Source: Sialis fuliginosa
Taxonomy: Eukaryota; Arthropoda; Insecta; Megaloptera; Sialidae
Assembly: GCA_961205875.1 (NCBI GenBank)
Contig: OY540811.1
Coordinates: forward strand, 15,679,248 to 15,743,247
Length of the DNA: 64,000 nucleotides
Reading direction: 5' to 3'
Each line of letters opens with the position of its first letter. Within the stretch, counting starts at the first letter, position 1. The notes under the pieces are model-generated. The model saw only the letters and a program-made list of their open reading frames with translations, was not told the DNA's origin and ran no database searches. A program made the position numbers and the translations under genes. Of this stretch, positions 38,040 to 49,471 are shown piece by piece.

Positions 38040-39442
38040 ACATGGATCATAAATATCGTCTTATATTATATTATATTATATATACATGGCTTCATTTTGA
38101 AAAAGATTCTGATAAGGTATATTGCAAATATATGCCAGGCCTGCTTGATGATCCAAATGTATGCGAAGAACTGCAAGAAATGGTGAAAAATTTAGAACCA
38201 CCCAAATCTACATAGCCAACATTTCTAGTGGATATTCGCGGAAGTGCTCGTAAGTAATGATATGTTATTTTAAAATAAATTCTTTACCACAATATTAATT
38301 TTTTTACATTTTATTAATTTTTGATGAGCAAAAAAAATATTTTGACATATTATTAATCAATTTTTTAGATACTTATAAAGAAGCTGAAAATAAAATCGTT
38401 GAGTTAGAAACAAAACCATATGTATACTCGACAGCAAATGAAGAATCTGCAAAAAAAAAGCAGATACTGATAAGAAGGCTCTGAAGCGCAAATTTGTTGC
38501 AAAGAATAAAGAGCTCATTAACAAACAATTTAGTCAAGCAGCATTGAAATGGACAGACGATCTTGGTATAAAAATTCGTAAGTAGTTTTAATTTTTTTTG
38601 GTAAAATTTTTTGTTATAAATATGCAACAAATATATTTTTTTTAATGTTAGATTCATCTAATCCTAAAAGTCAACACACAAAAAGAAAAAAATTGAATTC
38701 TAAATCGATTTCAATCCCAAGTTGTCACCCATCTGATGACACTGACATTAAGTCAACTTCAACGGAATTTTCCAGTGATGAAGACAACACTAACGGATTA
38801 GATCCAAACAATATATTAAATCCAAAAAGGATTGTAAAAAAAAAAGCTGAAGAAAAACTCGAGACCAGTGCAAATCAACCAATGACAATAGGTAAAAACA
38901 TACATCGTTTTTTTTTTCTTTAATGTGTATTGGAAACGTGATTTTTTTTGTTACAGAAGATCTGCATCAATTCATATCGAGCTGTTTTGTAAGCATCGGC
39001 AAACGTTTGTCAAATTTAGGAAGTCAATTAACCAATTATTCAACCAGATTACAAAGCCTTGAAAATGTCATTGAAAAACTTCATAATTCAACAAGCATTT
39101 TGAGTGACGAAATCAGTAACTCTGAGAGTGAATTTGACATGATTCTTCCACTACAAAATGAAGAAAGTTTTATTAAATTTAATGATAAAATTAAAAATGA
39201 TGTTGATTTAAAAAAAAAATTGGTAAGTAATCACAAATAAAATTATTATTTTTTTATATAAGCCCTATTTTATATAATTCGTTTATAAGACATGAATAAT
39301 AATTTTCTTTTTTTAGATTTACAAATTGTTATGCTAAATAAACAAGACAGTAGATATAACCAAGAATATTGGAAAGATACTCCGTGCCTACATTACTCGT
39401 GATTTGGCAATTAATTATGTGGCAATCAAAACGTCAGAATAA
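38040..39442 (+). pseudogene. Decayed DUF4806-like gene inside the CACTG element
   Basis: Five exons with good splice sites and consistent phases: 38040-38249, 38369-38577, 38652-38891, 38957-39222 and 39317-39442. The C-terminal part (ILPLQNEESFIKFNDKI, then LKKKL, then ITKNIGKILRAYITRDLAIN) follows the DUF4806 pattern: a PL..EE..F...L opening and a final I...TnelA.y helix. Upstream is a lysine/serine-rich linker and a predicted coiled segment (RLSNLGSQLTNYSTRLQSLE). Three lesions break it: TAG at 38213-38215, a frameshift in the A9 run at about 38451-38459, and TAA at 39335-39337. The first exon or exons are not identified and may have been disrupted by the nested hAT. DUF4806 proteins are of unknown function and are common as transposon-associated genes in insects. 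A DNA-binding accessory role is only inference. Confidence 0.6.
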
Positions 39443-39599
39443 TCTTCAAAAAAAATTTAAAATTTGTGTTAGCATTAAATTATGTTATTATTTTCATAAT
39501 ATAAATTATTGATAACACTGTTATAATTAATGACATATGTTTAATTGTTAATTAAATAATTAATAAATTAATATTTAATAAATATTTTATATTTAACAC

Positions 39600-40484
39600 T
39601 AAAATACGCTGTTGTAGCATTCATTGATTTAACAATTTTTTTCAGTAAAATTACAGTCTGATATTGAAATAAAGCTATGCAAGTTATATCCCGATGCATA
39701 GTAATATTGCAACGAGCGGTTTGTATTTTTTTCAAATTGACTTGATGTAAGTTGGGTAGTAAAAATTCAATACTGCAACAAATAGTTTGTAATTTTTCGA
39801 AACTAAATTGGTATTAGTTGGGTTGAAAAATTACGATATATGGTTGTAAAATTACTAAATGTATTTAATCTAATTTGTTTAGTAAAATTCCGACTATTGT
39901 ATTGTAATATTACTAAACAATTTTTTAATAAAGGTTAGTAATATTGCAACAAATAGTTTGTAATTTTTCTAAACTAAATTGGTATAAATTGTCTAGTATA
40001 ATTACAATAAATTTTTGTAAAATTACTAAAATTATTAGAAACATTTGGCTTAGTAAAATTACGAATAATGTACAGTAATATTACTAAACATAAGTCTAGT
40101 AAATGATTAGTAATTTTGCGACAGATGATTTGTAATAGTTTAAAATTGAGTTGTGATAAATTGTATAGTAAATTTACAAAACTGTGTTCCATAATTCCGA
40201 AAATTGTGGTGCGTAAAAACTTCCTACACATTTTTGTAAAATTACTAAAATTATTAGAAACATTTGGCTTAGTAAAATTACGAATAATGTACAGTAATAT
40301 TACTAAACATAAGTCTAGTAAATGATTAGTAATTTTGCGACAGATGATTTGTAATAGTTTAAAATTGAGTTGTGATAAATTGTATAGTAAATTTACAAAA
40401 CTGTGTTCCATAATTCCGAAAATTGTGGTGCGTAAAAACTTCCTACACATTTTTGTAAAATTACTAAAGAAATTTTTAACAGTG
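39600..40484 (+). repeat. Right subterminal repeat array
   Basis: The motif GTAAAATTACTA recurs here as at the left end. A 219-bp unit is duplicated almost exactly in tandem, starting at 40,017 and again at 40,236, up to the terminus. The 183-codon minus-strand open frame over this stretch encodes two identical blocks because 219 is divisible by 3. It is not a gene. Confidence 0.85.
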
Positions 40485-43098
40485 TAGTATATAAAATATT
40501 TATTCAAAATTCCGAAAAATATCAAATAGATCTAAATTTGTCATATGATTAATTACATTTTTTAACAACGAAAAAAATTACCTCATGATACAAAAAAATT
40601 CCTTACCTCTGATATATGTACCTAATTAATGTGTATTTCATGTCCGGTGTCACAAAAATGTTGGTAAGCTCTGTTTAAAGATAAACTATTTTCGAAAATA
40701 TGTATCCCTTCGAAGATTGAACTGATTTCTTTTTAGCATTTTATTTATTTTTTTATTATTTTTATACATTTAATATTTTAGAATTATAACCATTCAGAGG
40801 CAGGCTAGATACAAAATGGGCCGATGTTAATTATGTATTAACATTTATATAAAAATAATAAAAAAATTAATTTGACGAATATTTAAAGATTTTCTTTAGT
40901 TTTCTACTTTAATTACACCCCTGTGTGGTACCGTCATGAATGTAAAGTGTAATTAACTTTCATTAATTAAATAATTGACTTTCACTTTATTATGGAAACA
41001 TAACAAGTAAAAAGAAAATGTTTAATTACTAATTACATATAAATATTATGGTATTATTGGAATTTTTATTCGTGTAGTCTCTATTTATTCTTTACTAGAA
41101 ATTCCTTGCGGCTTCTCCCGTGTTAATTTTGAAATCAAAATCTTAAATTTTTTATTTCTTATATTTTACATATATTTAATTTTTTTATTTTACATATTAA
41201 TATTGATAAATAAATTTTGCTGTGTAAATTATTATTTTAAATGTATTCGCCACGTCTGAAAAGGCCTTCTTTTAAACAAGATGGGCTCAGCTCGAGGGCA
41301 CCAAAAACGACAGAACAAAAAAAAAGTTTTGGGACACTTATTTCAGTTTTCGTTGGGGATGCAGCAAATTCTGACTACGCCCCTGAAAATAGTAATACTG
41401 GTACTCTCTTATTTGGAACTAATCGAAACATATAGTATCTATGAAGTTCTAATTTTTCCACTAATTAAATAATTTTTCTGAAATTTTGTGGTAACGTATA
41501 CCTACCTACACTTTTACATTTGTATAAACAATAATAAACATACAAACTAAACTATTTTATATATTTAGTATACATTTCTCTCGACTTATCACATTATAAA
41601 AGTACCTATTTATATTACTTAACCCTTTGAACGCGACCATATATTCTAATTATCCCTATAAGTGTTCTAATTTTTATTTATTTACATTTTCTTTTTATAA
41701 TGTCAATTTTGAAAAGAAATTGCATATAAGGAAGTTGATATTCGTGTGTAGTACATATTATATATTATGAGGACTAATCTATAATTAATATAATATTTAT
41801 TTTACGTAAATCTAAAATTCACATACAATTCTCATTTCTCTGACATTTACATTTTTTTCTAACAACGGTGTATTTTTTCGAGTCGTGGATTATAGTCAAT
41901 TTTCGCGCAGAAGGAAAAAAATACAATCGACTTTTGTTAATTTTTACGTCCAAAGGGTTAAGGTTTTAGCAACCATCGATAATTAAGAATTAAAAAAAAA
42001 ATTCTGTGGATAAGATTTAAGTATTGAAAATATGTATAGGCAAAACTTCAAATTATATTTAGTTTTTGTGGTCGACATATCAACCATATTGTAATATAAT
42101 CAATATAGTAAAATTTATATTTTCTATATAAGACACGATACAAAAAAATTGATTGTATTTATAACAAAATTTTAACCAAGTACCAACTGTTACAGGGAAA
42201 AAATCTATCACATTCAAGTATGAAATATGTATAATATATGGCGATTCAACACGCTCGATTTAAAATGAACGAGATTCTAAAAATTATATTTAGAAAGGTT
42301 TAGTTAATCCTAAAATACTTTTGAATAATAATACCGAAATACTTGCACATTAAAATAAATATACTTACATACAGTTTCCACATACATATTGATAAGTGGG
42401 TAGATGTAATGGGTCATTCGTATTCATAGTTATAATTTTTCAGAAGCCAAAACATTTAAGTATATACAAAAAAAATTAGAAAGTTCAAGCTTTTGAATGA
42501 GCTTTGAATCATGCAAATTTAATAATTTTTCGCAGAGATATAAATTATCCCTTAATTTTTTTGATGAGTGTACAATAAAACACCACTTTTACAGATAATT
42601 TTTTCTCAATTTAATGTGGGAGAATAATCGATGAAAAAATCAAGGATCGGAGCTTTAAAAATCGATTTTTCGATAAAATCGAATCGAGATCGGAAACCCT
42701 AAAATTAAATTATTAATTACTGTAGATTTGGACATCCCGCATCAACCATTGGACGGTAGGTGGTAAATCCAATAAGAGATATTTTTTCGCTAAGCCGCGA
42801 GGCCCCCAGCGACGGAAAGCCCGTAGCATTTGCTACTCCTGCAGTCGAATTAGAAATTACTCCACCCTGAAATGAATGATAACTCCTCCAACTCCTCCGA
42901 CTCCACTACATGCTTCATCACAAATACAGTTTAGATTTTAATTATATTTTCAACAAAATAATGGTGGAAGAAGCAGTCAGTAATTGCTGGAGTTTGGTCT
43001 AATTAATTTAAAATATCATATTTATTATATAAATATATATAATTTATAAAAATGTTCCACGTTTTCAGTTTATATTTTCTATTTCGTCATTACTGTCT
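40485..43098. other. AT-rich intergenic DNA
   Basis: No supported gene. GACTACGCCCCTG ending at 41,385 is a common transposon-terminus string (in reverse, CAGGGGCGTAGTC). The 64-codon open frame around it lies in that debris. About 42,640-42,870 contains ATCGATTTTTCGATAAAATCGAT-like inverted sequence and a GC-richer patch of unknown origin. Confidence 0.45.
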
Positions 43099-43468
43099 TT
43101 TGACATGAATAACGTCTAGTGTTTCACACCAGATGGGCATTTCAGAAACTTGATGTAACGCACAGAGATCAGTTTGCGCGCTAGTGTAAATTTATAATCA
43201 GTATACCTCGACACTCAAAGCAGCTATCACGCGGGTTTTGGTCTCAAATTATATATCTCGATTATATCTACAAGGTACAAGTACAAATCAAGACATTTAA
43301 CTAGTTTTAATAAGTAAAAAATTTCATATTATAAAAAAACAACAACAAAAATTAAATTTTGTATTTCCACGATTTCGCTTGTAAATATTAATTAATTGAA
43401 TTGAAAAAAATAACAATACATAAGAATAAATTATCTACGCAGTAATGGTTTTAATTTTTTTATTAAAG
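43099..43468 (+). repeat. Dispersed repeat family A, copy 2
   Basis: Same orientation and order of blocks as 5,654-5,990. A third, partial copy (AAATTTCGTATTTCCACG to AAATATTAATTA) follows at about 43,495-43,542, so the 3' part has been locally duplicated. Confidence 0.75.
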
Positions 43469-43542
43469 TATTTCAAATTGAATAAAAAAAATAAAAATTA
43501 AATTTCGTATTTCCACGATTTCGCTTGTAAATATTAATTAGG

Positions 43543-45824
43543 TAATTGTTTTTATATTCGTACATATCATAAAAAATAACTACATACATATATTATAAGA
43601 TATTAGTTATATATTTCTTTATTTAGACTAAGTTTCGACAACATTTTTGTCCATCTGTGTAACAAACAAAAATATGTAAAGATGTATCAATTCATGAATC
43701 TGAGTTGTATTTAACCTCACTAACACGTATTCACGTCAATCACTCGACGGTGCATCCCGACACAGTCACACCAATTTTTTATTATATTTCTTACCTTAAA
43801 AAATTATGCTAAATTATTAAATTCATCAAATATACATAGCTTATTAAGAACGAAAAAGAAATACAAAGAATGATCGTCCCACGATCAGCTAAAACGCAAA
43901 TATTTAGTATTGAATTGAGGATTTTATAAAAAAAATTAAACTTGAATTTGAATTTGATGAACTAATTATAGGTGGTTATGTTCACTTGTGATGTTTCATA
44001 AAATGTATAAACAAACTAGGGCAACGTAGGAATAAAAATGTTTGTGTGCTGGCTCCGCTCAAGTTCCGGACAAAAACCCTTTGCTCTACTGCTCCATTTT
44101 AAAACTCTACTTAAAAAAACAATTGAGGAAATCGATGTTTTCTAGAGTCATATAACAATTTATAAGCAAAGAAATAAAATTGTGTATTTTTTATTATTTT
44201 CTAAAAAGCACTTCACAAATGAAATACTTCGGTATTAAAATAAACAAATCGATAAAAGGTGGTTCAAATCGTTTTGGTAATTGGACCCTTCATATAAATA
44301 TAACAATTATGTTAAAAGTTTAACACTTTCGCAGTGATCTACTGACATCTAATCAAGCAAGAATAAGAATAAGGATATGTAATCATCTTCAGTCAACATT
44401 AATAAATACATATGTAAGTACTTATACACATATATATAAATTTTAAAGAATGTGGAATTTATATCGTTATTATCTGTTTGGGAACTGCATATACATAAAT
44501 AATATTACAATACTAGCAATAATTAAACGTATACCTACATATAACATAACCCAACTGATAATTTCTGAAATAAACAAATATAATCGAAATCAATTCTTTA
44601 CTAGGTTTGCCCTTCAGTTCGTCCTTGGAGGAGGGAGTCCTAAACGGTCGATAATTCAGGACACTGTAAAACCAGATAGACATGACTCGAACCCTTGCTT
44701 CTAGGACGATATACCCTTAGTAAAAATCATACATAGCGAGCTGGTTGCAATACATTAATAAACAAAAATTGTAAAACTTAACATTAGAAGTTAAAGTAAG
44801 CTTGTAGATTTTAAGTACCTATGTAAATATAATACAGTAATAAACATGTAGAATTTAAATTCGACATGAGTAATAAATAACTATTTATTGAAATCAAAGG
44901 GTAGTAGGGGGATTTAATCATAAATTAAACTCTTATTCTATAATTGATTTGTATTTTGTATGCTTATTTGCAAGGAATTCTAAAGATCTGCACTGCTTTA
45001 TCAACATTAATACATATGAAAAATTAATAAATATCGACAAGAGGTTAAAATAATAAGTTATTGATTTTATTACATTATTTAAAAACATAAATACATACAG
45101 TTTGTATGTATTTGTGTTTGAATGAGTGTGTGTGTGTGCGTGTATTCATTTGAAATAAATAAACATGAATTTAATTCTAACTGGAATTATATTTTCTCAA
45201 CAATACTCGAATTAACGAATTATCATAAACACAATTGGCTGGCATTAAAATAATGTTTTATGTATTATCATAACGGTTGATACACACATTAAATTATTTA
45301 ATAATCAACCAACTAAAATCAAAACTCCCAAAATGTAAAAAAATACTCAAAATTAATATAAGCCAGTGGCAACCAACATATTTAAATAATGTTATAATAT
45401 GTTTTATAGCAAATTATTTCAGTTTCATAAAAATAAATATGATGTTCATTATTATTTTATATTTTATGATGAAATAGGTAACATTTTGTGAAAGTTCCAT
45501 ACATTTATATTAATAAAACTATTGTATTTTAATGAGATATATGTTGCTTATTATATAGATACTTATTTAATGTTAACATTTATTGTTCAATGTCTGGAGC
45601 GCGGTCTTTAAAGTTATAATGACTACCCATATATTTATGTACTGGAATTGGAAAGATGGTAAATATAATAGGTAACGGGTTCTATAGAAGATACATTTAC
45701 AGGAGCTGAAGCATAGTCTTACAAAAGGGAGGAGGGGGCTAACAGAGCTCTTTGCTTAAGATTCTTAGCAGAAGGGGACATGTCGAAAATCCTGGTCCGA
45801 TGGCCCACGATAGGATGTGGGAGC
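43543..45824. other. AT-rich intergenic DNA
   Basis: No supported gene. A short TG microsatellite lies at about 45,125-45,142. GACTCGAACCC near 44,687 resembles a complemented RNA polymerase III B box, but no tRNA fold or A box accompanies it. Confidence 0.45.
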
Positions 45825-46011
45825 CAGGTGCGGATCTAGGTTTACAATTTGGGGGGTCGGAGAAAAGACAATTTGTGGGGTCATGGACGGTGACATGGAC
45901 AAAAAAAGATATTTTAGTATATTTAATAAGTATTTTTCTATTTAATTTGCTTAATTTTCTGAGATTTGGGGGGGTCATGTCTCCCATGACCCCCCTCTGG
46001 ATCCGCGCTTG
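45825..46011. mobile_element. hAT-type MITE, 187 bp, with 8-bp duplication
   Basis: The ends are CAGGTGCGGATCTAG and, reverse complemented, CAAGCGCGGATCCAG. The exact 8-bp duplication GTGGGAGC is at 45817-45824 and 46012-46019. G-runs follow both termini (GGGGGGTC and its complement). It is non-coding. The 8-bp duplication places it with hAT-like elements. The open frames on both strands here are incidental. Confidence 0.85.
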
Positions 46012-46872
46012 GTGGGAGCCACGGCTAAAATTGTATGTTCAGCACTCAAGTTATTATAAAATTACAGCGGCGCATTATGATAGTCGAGAGCCACAGGCAG
46101 AATAAATAATTCGGACCGTTAATTTTTTGTCGCATAACGAAAATTTCAAAATCTATTTTTTTAATTTACATATTTTTGTTATTTTTTGCTCTTCAAATAA
46201 TTATCGTGAAAACTTTTTCTTTTTGATCTTCTAGCAATTTATTGTGAGAGAAGAAAAAAGGTCTACTAATATACCTACAATATTTTACTTCTTTCCCCAT
46301 ACGAGCTCAAGCTCCCCTTCAACGATTGATCATAGGCAGTTGCTTGTATTTACTAATATAATAGAACGCGTCACTGTAAAATTATATTTGTAATATTTAT
46401 TAGTAATTATTATTAATCTTAAGTAACAAATATGTCAAATACACTTTAATCTAAAGAAAATAAGGTCATTTTATTAATTATGTACTTATAATATCCAATG
46501 TTTATAGTTTATATCTATTTATATAATTGAATATCATGCGAAAATGGAGAATTTAAGTACTAGCATAAATCATGTGGAAAATAAAAGTAATCGAAATAAA
46601 TAGTATAATTTAATAATATTATCAATAACTATATACTCTTAGGTAAGTATAACCGTAGATATACATATATGTTAGCATGAACTTTGTATCTATAATTCGT
46701 AGTTTTGAGTCTATGTAAAAAAGATAGAGTAATTGTTTAAGTTATATCTGTATCTTCACTTTTATGAACCAAATTTTACACATTATGTTAATACAGAATA
46801 TACAGTCCATATGTCTCTGCCTATGTGTGCAACTTATACATATGAACCAGATTGAAATTGCATTCTAGAAGT

Positions 46873-47370
46873 CAGGGGCGTCTTAAGCGGAGGTGCCAGG
46901 CTTACACCTATTTCTTTATTCAATTTTTTTTCGCATGTCAAAATTTTTTCTACAACTATATTTAGAATAAAAATAAACGACTTCCACTGCCTGAAAACTA
47001 AAATATGCAGTGATAGAAAAATTAACAGCTTCAGTTGTATTAAATAAAAATCGAGTAGTATTAAAATAATATTATTAAATTTAAAAATTATGAATAATTT
47101 TTCATTTTATTGGATTTTTTGATGTATTTGACTAAAATGGCTGTTATTAATAAACAGTTTATCTCAGTGATTTGAAAATTTTTAAAATGTAAAACAAAAC
47201 TAGAGTATATTATAAATATTTAGACTATTTCGAATTTTTTGTAATTTATAGTTCTATAGTTTCTATGTCGCCAAACAGGGGATAAGATCAAGATATCTGA
47301 ATAATTCAGAGAGAGGTGGTACATGAAACTTCGCACCTCGGTGGCAAAAAATATACTAGCGTCGCCACTG
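46873..47370. mobile_element. Probable hAT-like element, 498 bp
   Basis: The left end CAGGGGCGTCTTAAG and the right end, reverse complemented (CAGTGGCGACGCTAG), share CAGNGGCGNC. The flanks CTAGAAGT (46865-46872) and TTAGAAAT (47371-47378) match in 6 of 8 bases, as an old target duplication would. GGTGCC and CACCTCGGTGGC strings follow inside the ends. No protein is encoded. Confidence 0.5.
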
Positions 47371-48280
47371 TTAGAAATATTCGAACAATTAATAAAATAT
47401 TAAGTTATTTTGTATATGGTCAAATGAATCTACCGTAAACAAAAAAAAAATTGTTGTAAACAATACGCTTGCCAACTGATATCAAATGCAATAAAAATTA
47501 TCAATGTTTCCATTATATATTTGTCGTTAATACAAAAACATATTTTAGATAAAGAATACAAGCTAGGTAATGTTGACATTTTTTTAAATATTTCTGTTAG
47601 GTAATGTTTATATGTATATTCGCGATTGAGATCCTATATCTGTATGCACTTTATTGAAGTATTTATAAAAAAATATATATTATTTTGAATAATACGTTAA
47701 ATTTATTTTACTAATGATTCAGCAAAAACACGATAGCAAGATCTAAATATAAAAGCATGAACACAAAACATATGTTAAGTATAAAACCGCTAACATTAAC
47801 GTTACATATATATATGCATACCTACCTGTATATATGTATATATTTTCATATGCGCGCCACATTCAAGGGCATTACTGTAAATTTGGATGCCGGGTATTTC
47901 TACTAAAATTTAAAACAGTTGCATTTAGTTTGAAAAATAAATATCATATTATATTAGTTTATTTAGAAAATTATTGTAAAACTATGCAGGTAGGTATATT
48001 TTAATACACATATTTATAAATATTCAAACTTCAATAAAATGTACTCATAGTAGGTATTATATACATTAAAATAATTCATGAATGGCAGTTGTATTATAAA
48101 ACATTTATTTTAATTAATTATATTATAGTGCAAACAATAAAATTATATTCAGTTTCCAATAGGTACTTGTATGAAATTTTAAAATAAAATAGTTACATTA
48201 TTGAGAACAAAATAACAACTTTATAACAGCAGTATATAAGATATTTTATGGAATAAAATGTAACGAACAAAATGTTTTCA
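47371..48280. other. AT-rich intergenic DNA
   Basis: I see no gene or defined repeat. Composition stays AT-rich until about 48,280, where the promoter region of the next gene begins. Confidence 0.5.
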
Positions 48281-48466
48281 GTGCCGAGTGCCCTCTTTAG
48301 AGCGCGGGAACCGTACAAGCCAAACGATTAGCAACATGCGCTTTGCGTTGTAGTTTGTAGTTCGTTCTCATTCGAGCGTCAGTCGTCGACCGTTGAGTGG
48401 CTTGTGTGTGTTTGTTGATCTCAGTTTTGTTATATCGGTATTAAATTATCATAAATTGAAATAAAA
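48281..48466 (+). promoter_or_regulatory. Promoter and 5' UTR of the prothymosin-like gene
   Basis: Composition changes abruptly from AT-rich to balanced (GAGTGCCCTC, GAGCGCGGGAACCG, GAGCGTCAGTCGTCGACCG), with many CpG dinucleotides, as at a broadly used insect promoter. A TCAGTTTTG initiator-like string is near 48,420. No TATA box stands out. The coding ATG follows with AAAAATGG context. Confidence 0.5.
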
Positions 48467-49471
48467 ATGGCAGATACAGCAGTAGAAAAAAAGTAAGGCA
48501 ATATTAGTTAGCGTTTTCTTCATTTCATTAGTTATAATTTGTAATATTTAAAAACATTTCCCCGGCATTCTACAAACGCCGGGGCAAGATGGCCTCTCAC
48601 CTTTACGAAACGCTTTATGCAGTGTGACTAATGGCGTTACAGTGGTAAAGTGTACACACCTGTGTTTTAATATTCTAATCAATATACGTGTTGTGAAATA
48701 TAATGTTTATGTTGCTAGTACGCGGTTCATTTATAATAAATAATCTTAACAATATTTACTGTGCCATGCGCACATGGTCTCACCAATTGTTGAAATTGAT
48801 TTGTTTTATGTTTGTTTTGAATGTGTATCGATTACGTTCAGCATAATGATACACTTTTCAATATAAACGGTAAACATTAATAAATATAGTTGTATTTTTA
48901 TTAAAAAACGTGTTTATTATTTTGCCGCCTTTAGTTCATCAAGCTATCACGGTGGCGTGGGGAGCCACCGTGCATATGCTGTAATGGCGGGAGAATTTAA
49001 ATTTTACAACACAACAATCTGAACTTTGAAACATTTTTTGTTTTGGTTTATTAATTTAGAATTTTCATTAAATTCATAATTATATTCACAGAGACACACC
49101 TGTCTCTACCCCCGAGAAGAAAGATGTTGATAAGACCCCTGTTGAAATTGTCGATGATGACTCAAAAACATCTGAAAATGGTGAAGAAAAGACAACAGAA
49201 AACGGTACATCTGAGGAGAAATCTGAAGATGTAAAAGATGGTGCTGAAAATGGTGATGCTAAAGGTATGACATTAAAATTATTAATTGTTGATTTGTTTA
49301 ATTTCATTGTTGTCATTCATTCTTTTAGATGATGTTTGTTGTATAAAAAGAAAATCAGGAGGTGGTGATGCGACGGAAATCGCAAAAGACGGTGTAACCC
49401 CAGAGAAGAAAGCAAAGTTGGATGATACACCAACAGAAGAATCAAATGGGGAAACGGAAGCGACAGCTTAA
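48467..49471 (+). CDS. Prothymosin/parathymosin-like acidic nuclear protein
   Basis: Three exons (48467-48492, 49092-49264, 49329-49471) join in phase to give 113 residues. The protein is highly charged and disordered, starts MADTAVEKKDTPVSTPEKKD, has a middle rich in Glu, Asp, Asn and Gly (EEKSEDVKDGAENGDAK), and ends with a basic KRKSGG and EKKAKLDD stretch that would serve as a bipartite nuclear signal. Size, acidic centre and C-terminal KKxK signal match prothymosin alpha/parathymosin proteins, which bind histone H1 and shape chromatin. Identity is by composition and layout, since such proteins have little alignable sequence. The Cys-Cys pair at the start of exon 3 is unusual for this class. 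A 0.6-kb first intron and a long 3' UTR are typical of a broadly expressed gene. Confidence 0.7.

Larger units (their letters stand above)
34193..40484 (+). mobile_element. CACTG-ended DNA element with subterminal arrays
   Basis: The ends are CACTGTTAAAAATTT at 34193 and its exact complement ending at 40484 (15 bp). A TA dinucleotide on each side is the likely target duplication. Both termini carry hundreds of bases of repeated GTAAAATTACTA-like motifs in tandem. Between them is a decayed DUF4806-like gene (38,040-39,442) and a nested hAT insertion (35,809-37,549). CACTG termini, a 2-3 bp duplication and subterminal repeats are features of the CACTA/Mirage/Chapaev group, where an accessory DNA-binding protein recognises subterminal repeats. 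Assigning this element there is inference. No transposase is seen, so it is non-autonomous or internally deleted. Without the nested insertion it would be about 4.5 kb. Confidence 0.75.

Noticed and set aside
39974-40525. 183-codon minus-strand open frame with two identical protein blocks
   Set aside because: It lies wholly in the right subterminal array. The repeat comes from the 219-bp tandem duplication, and the peptide has no domain character.
44665-44710. Possible tRNA or SINE from a B-box-like GGGTTCGAGTC on the minus strand
   Set aside because: No A box at the right distance, and the flanking bases do not form a T arm or acceptor stem.
45752-46105. Overlapping open frames of 82 and 117 codons
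   Set aside because: Both run across the MITE at 45,825-46,011 and its duplicated flanks, so they cannot be conserved genes.
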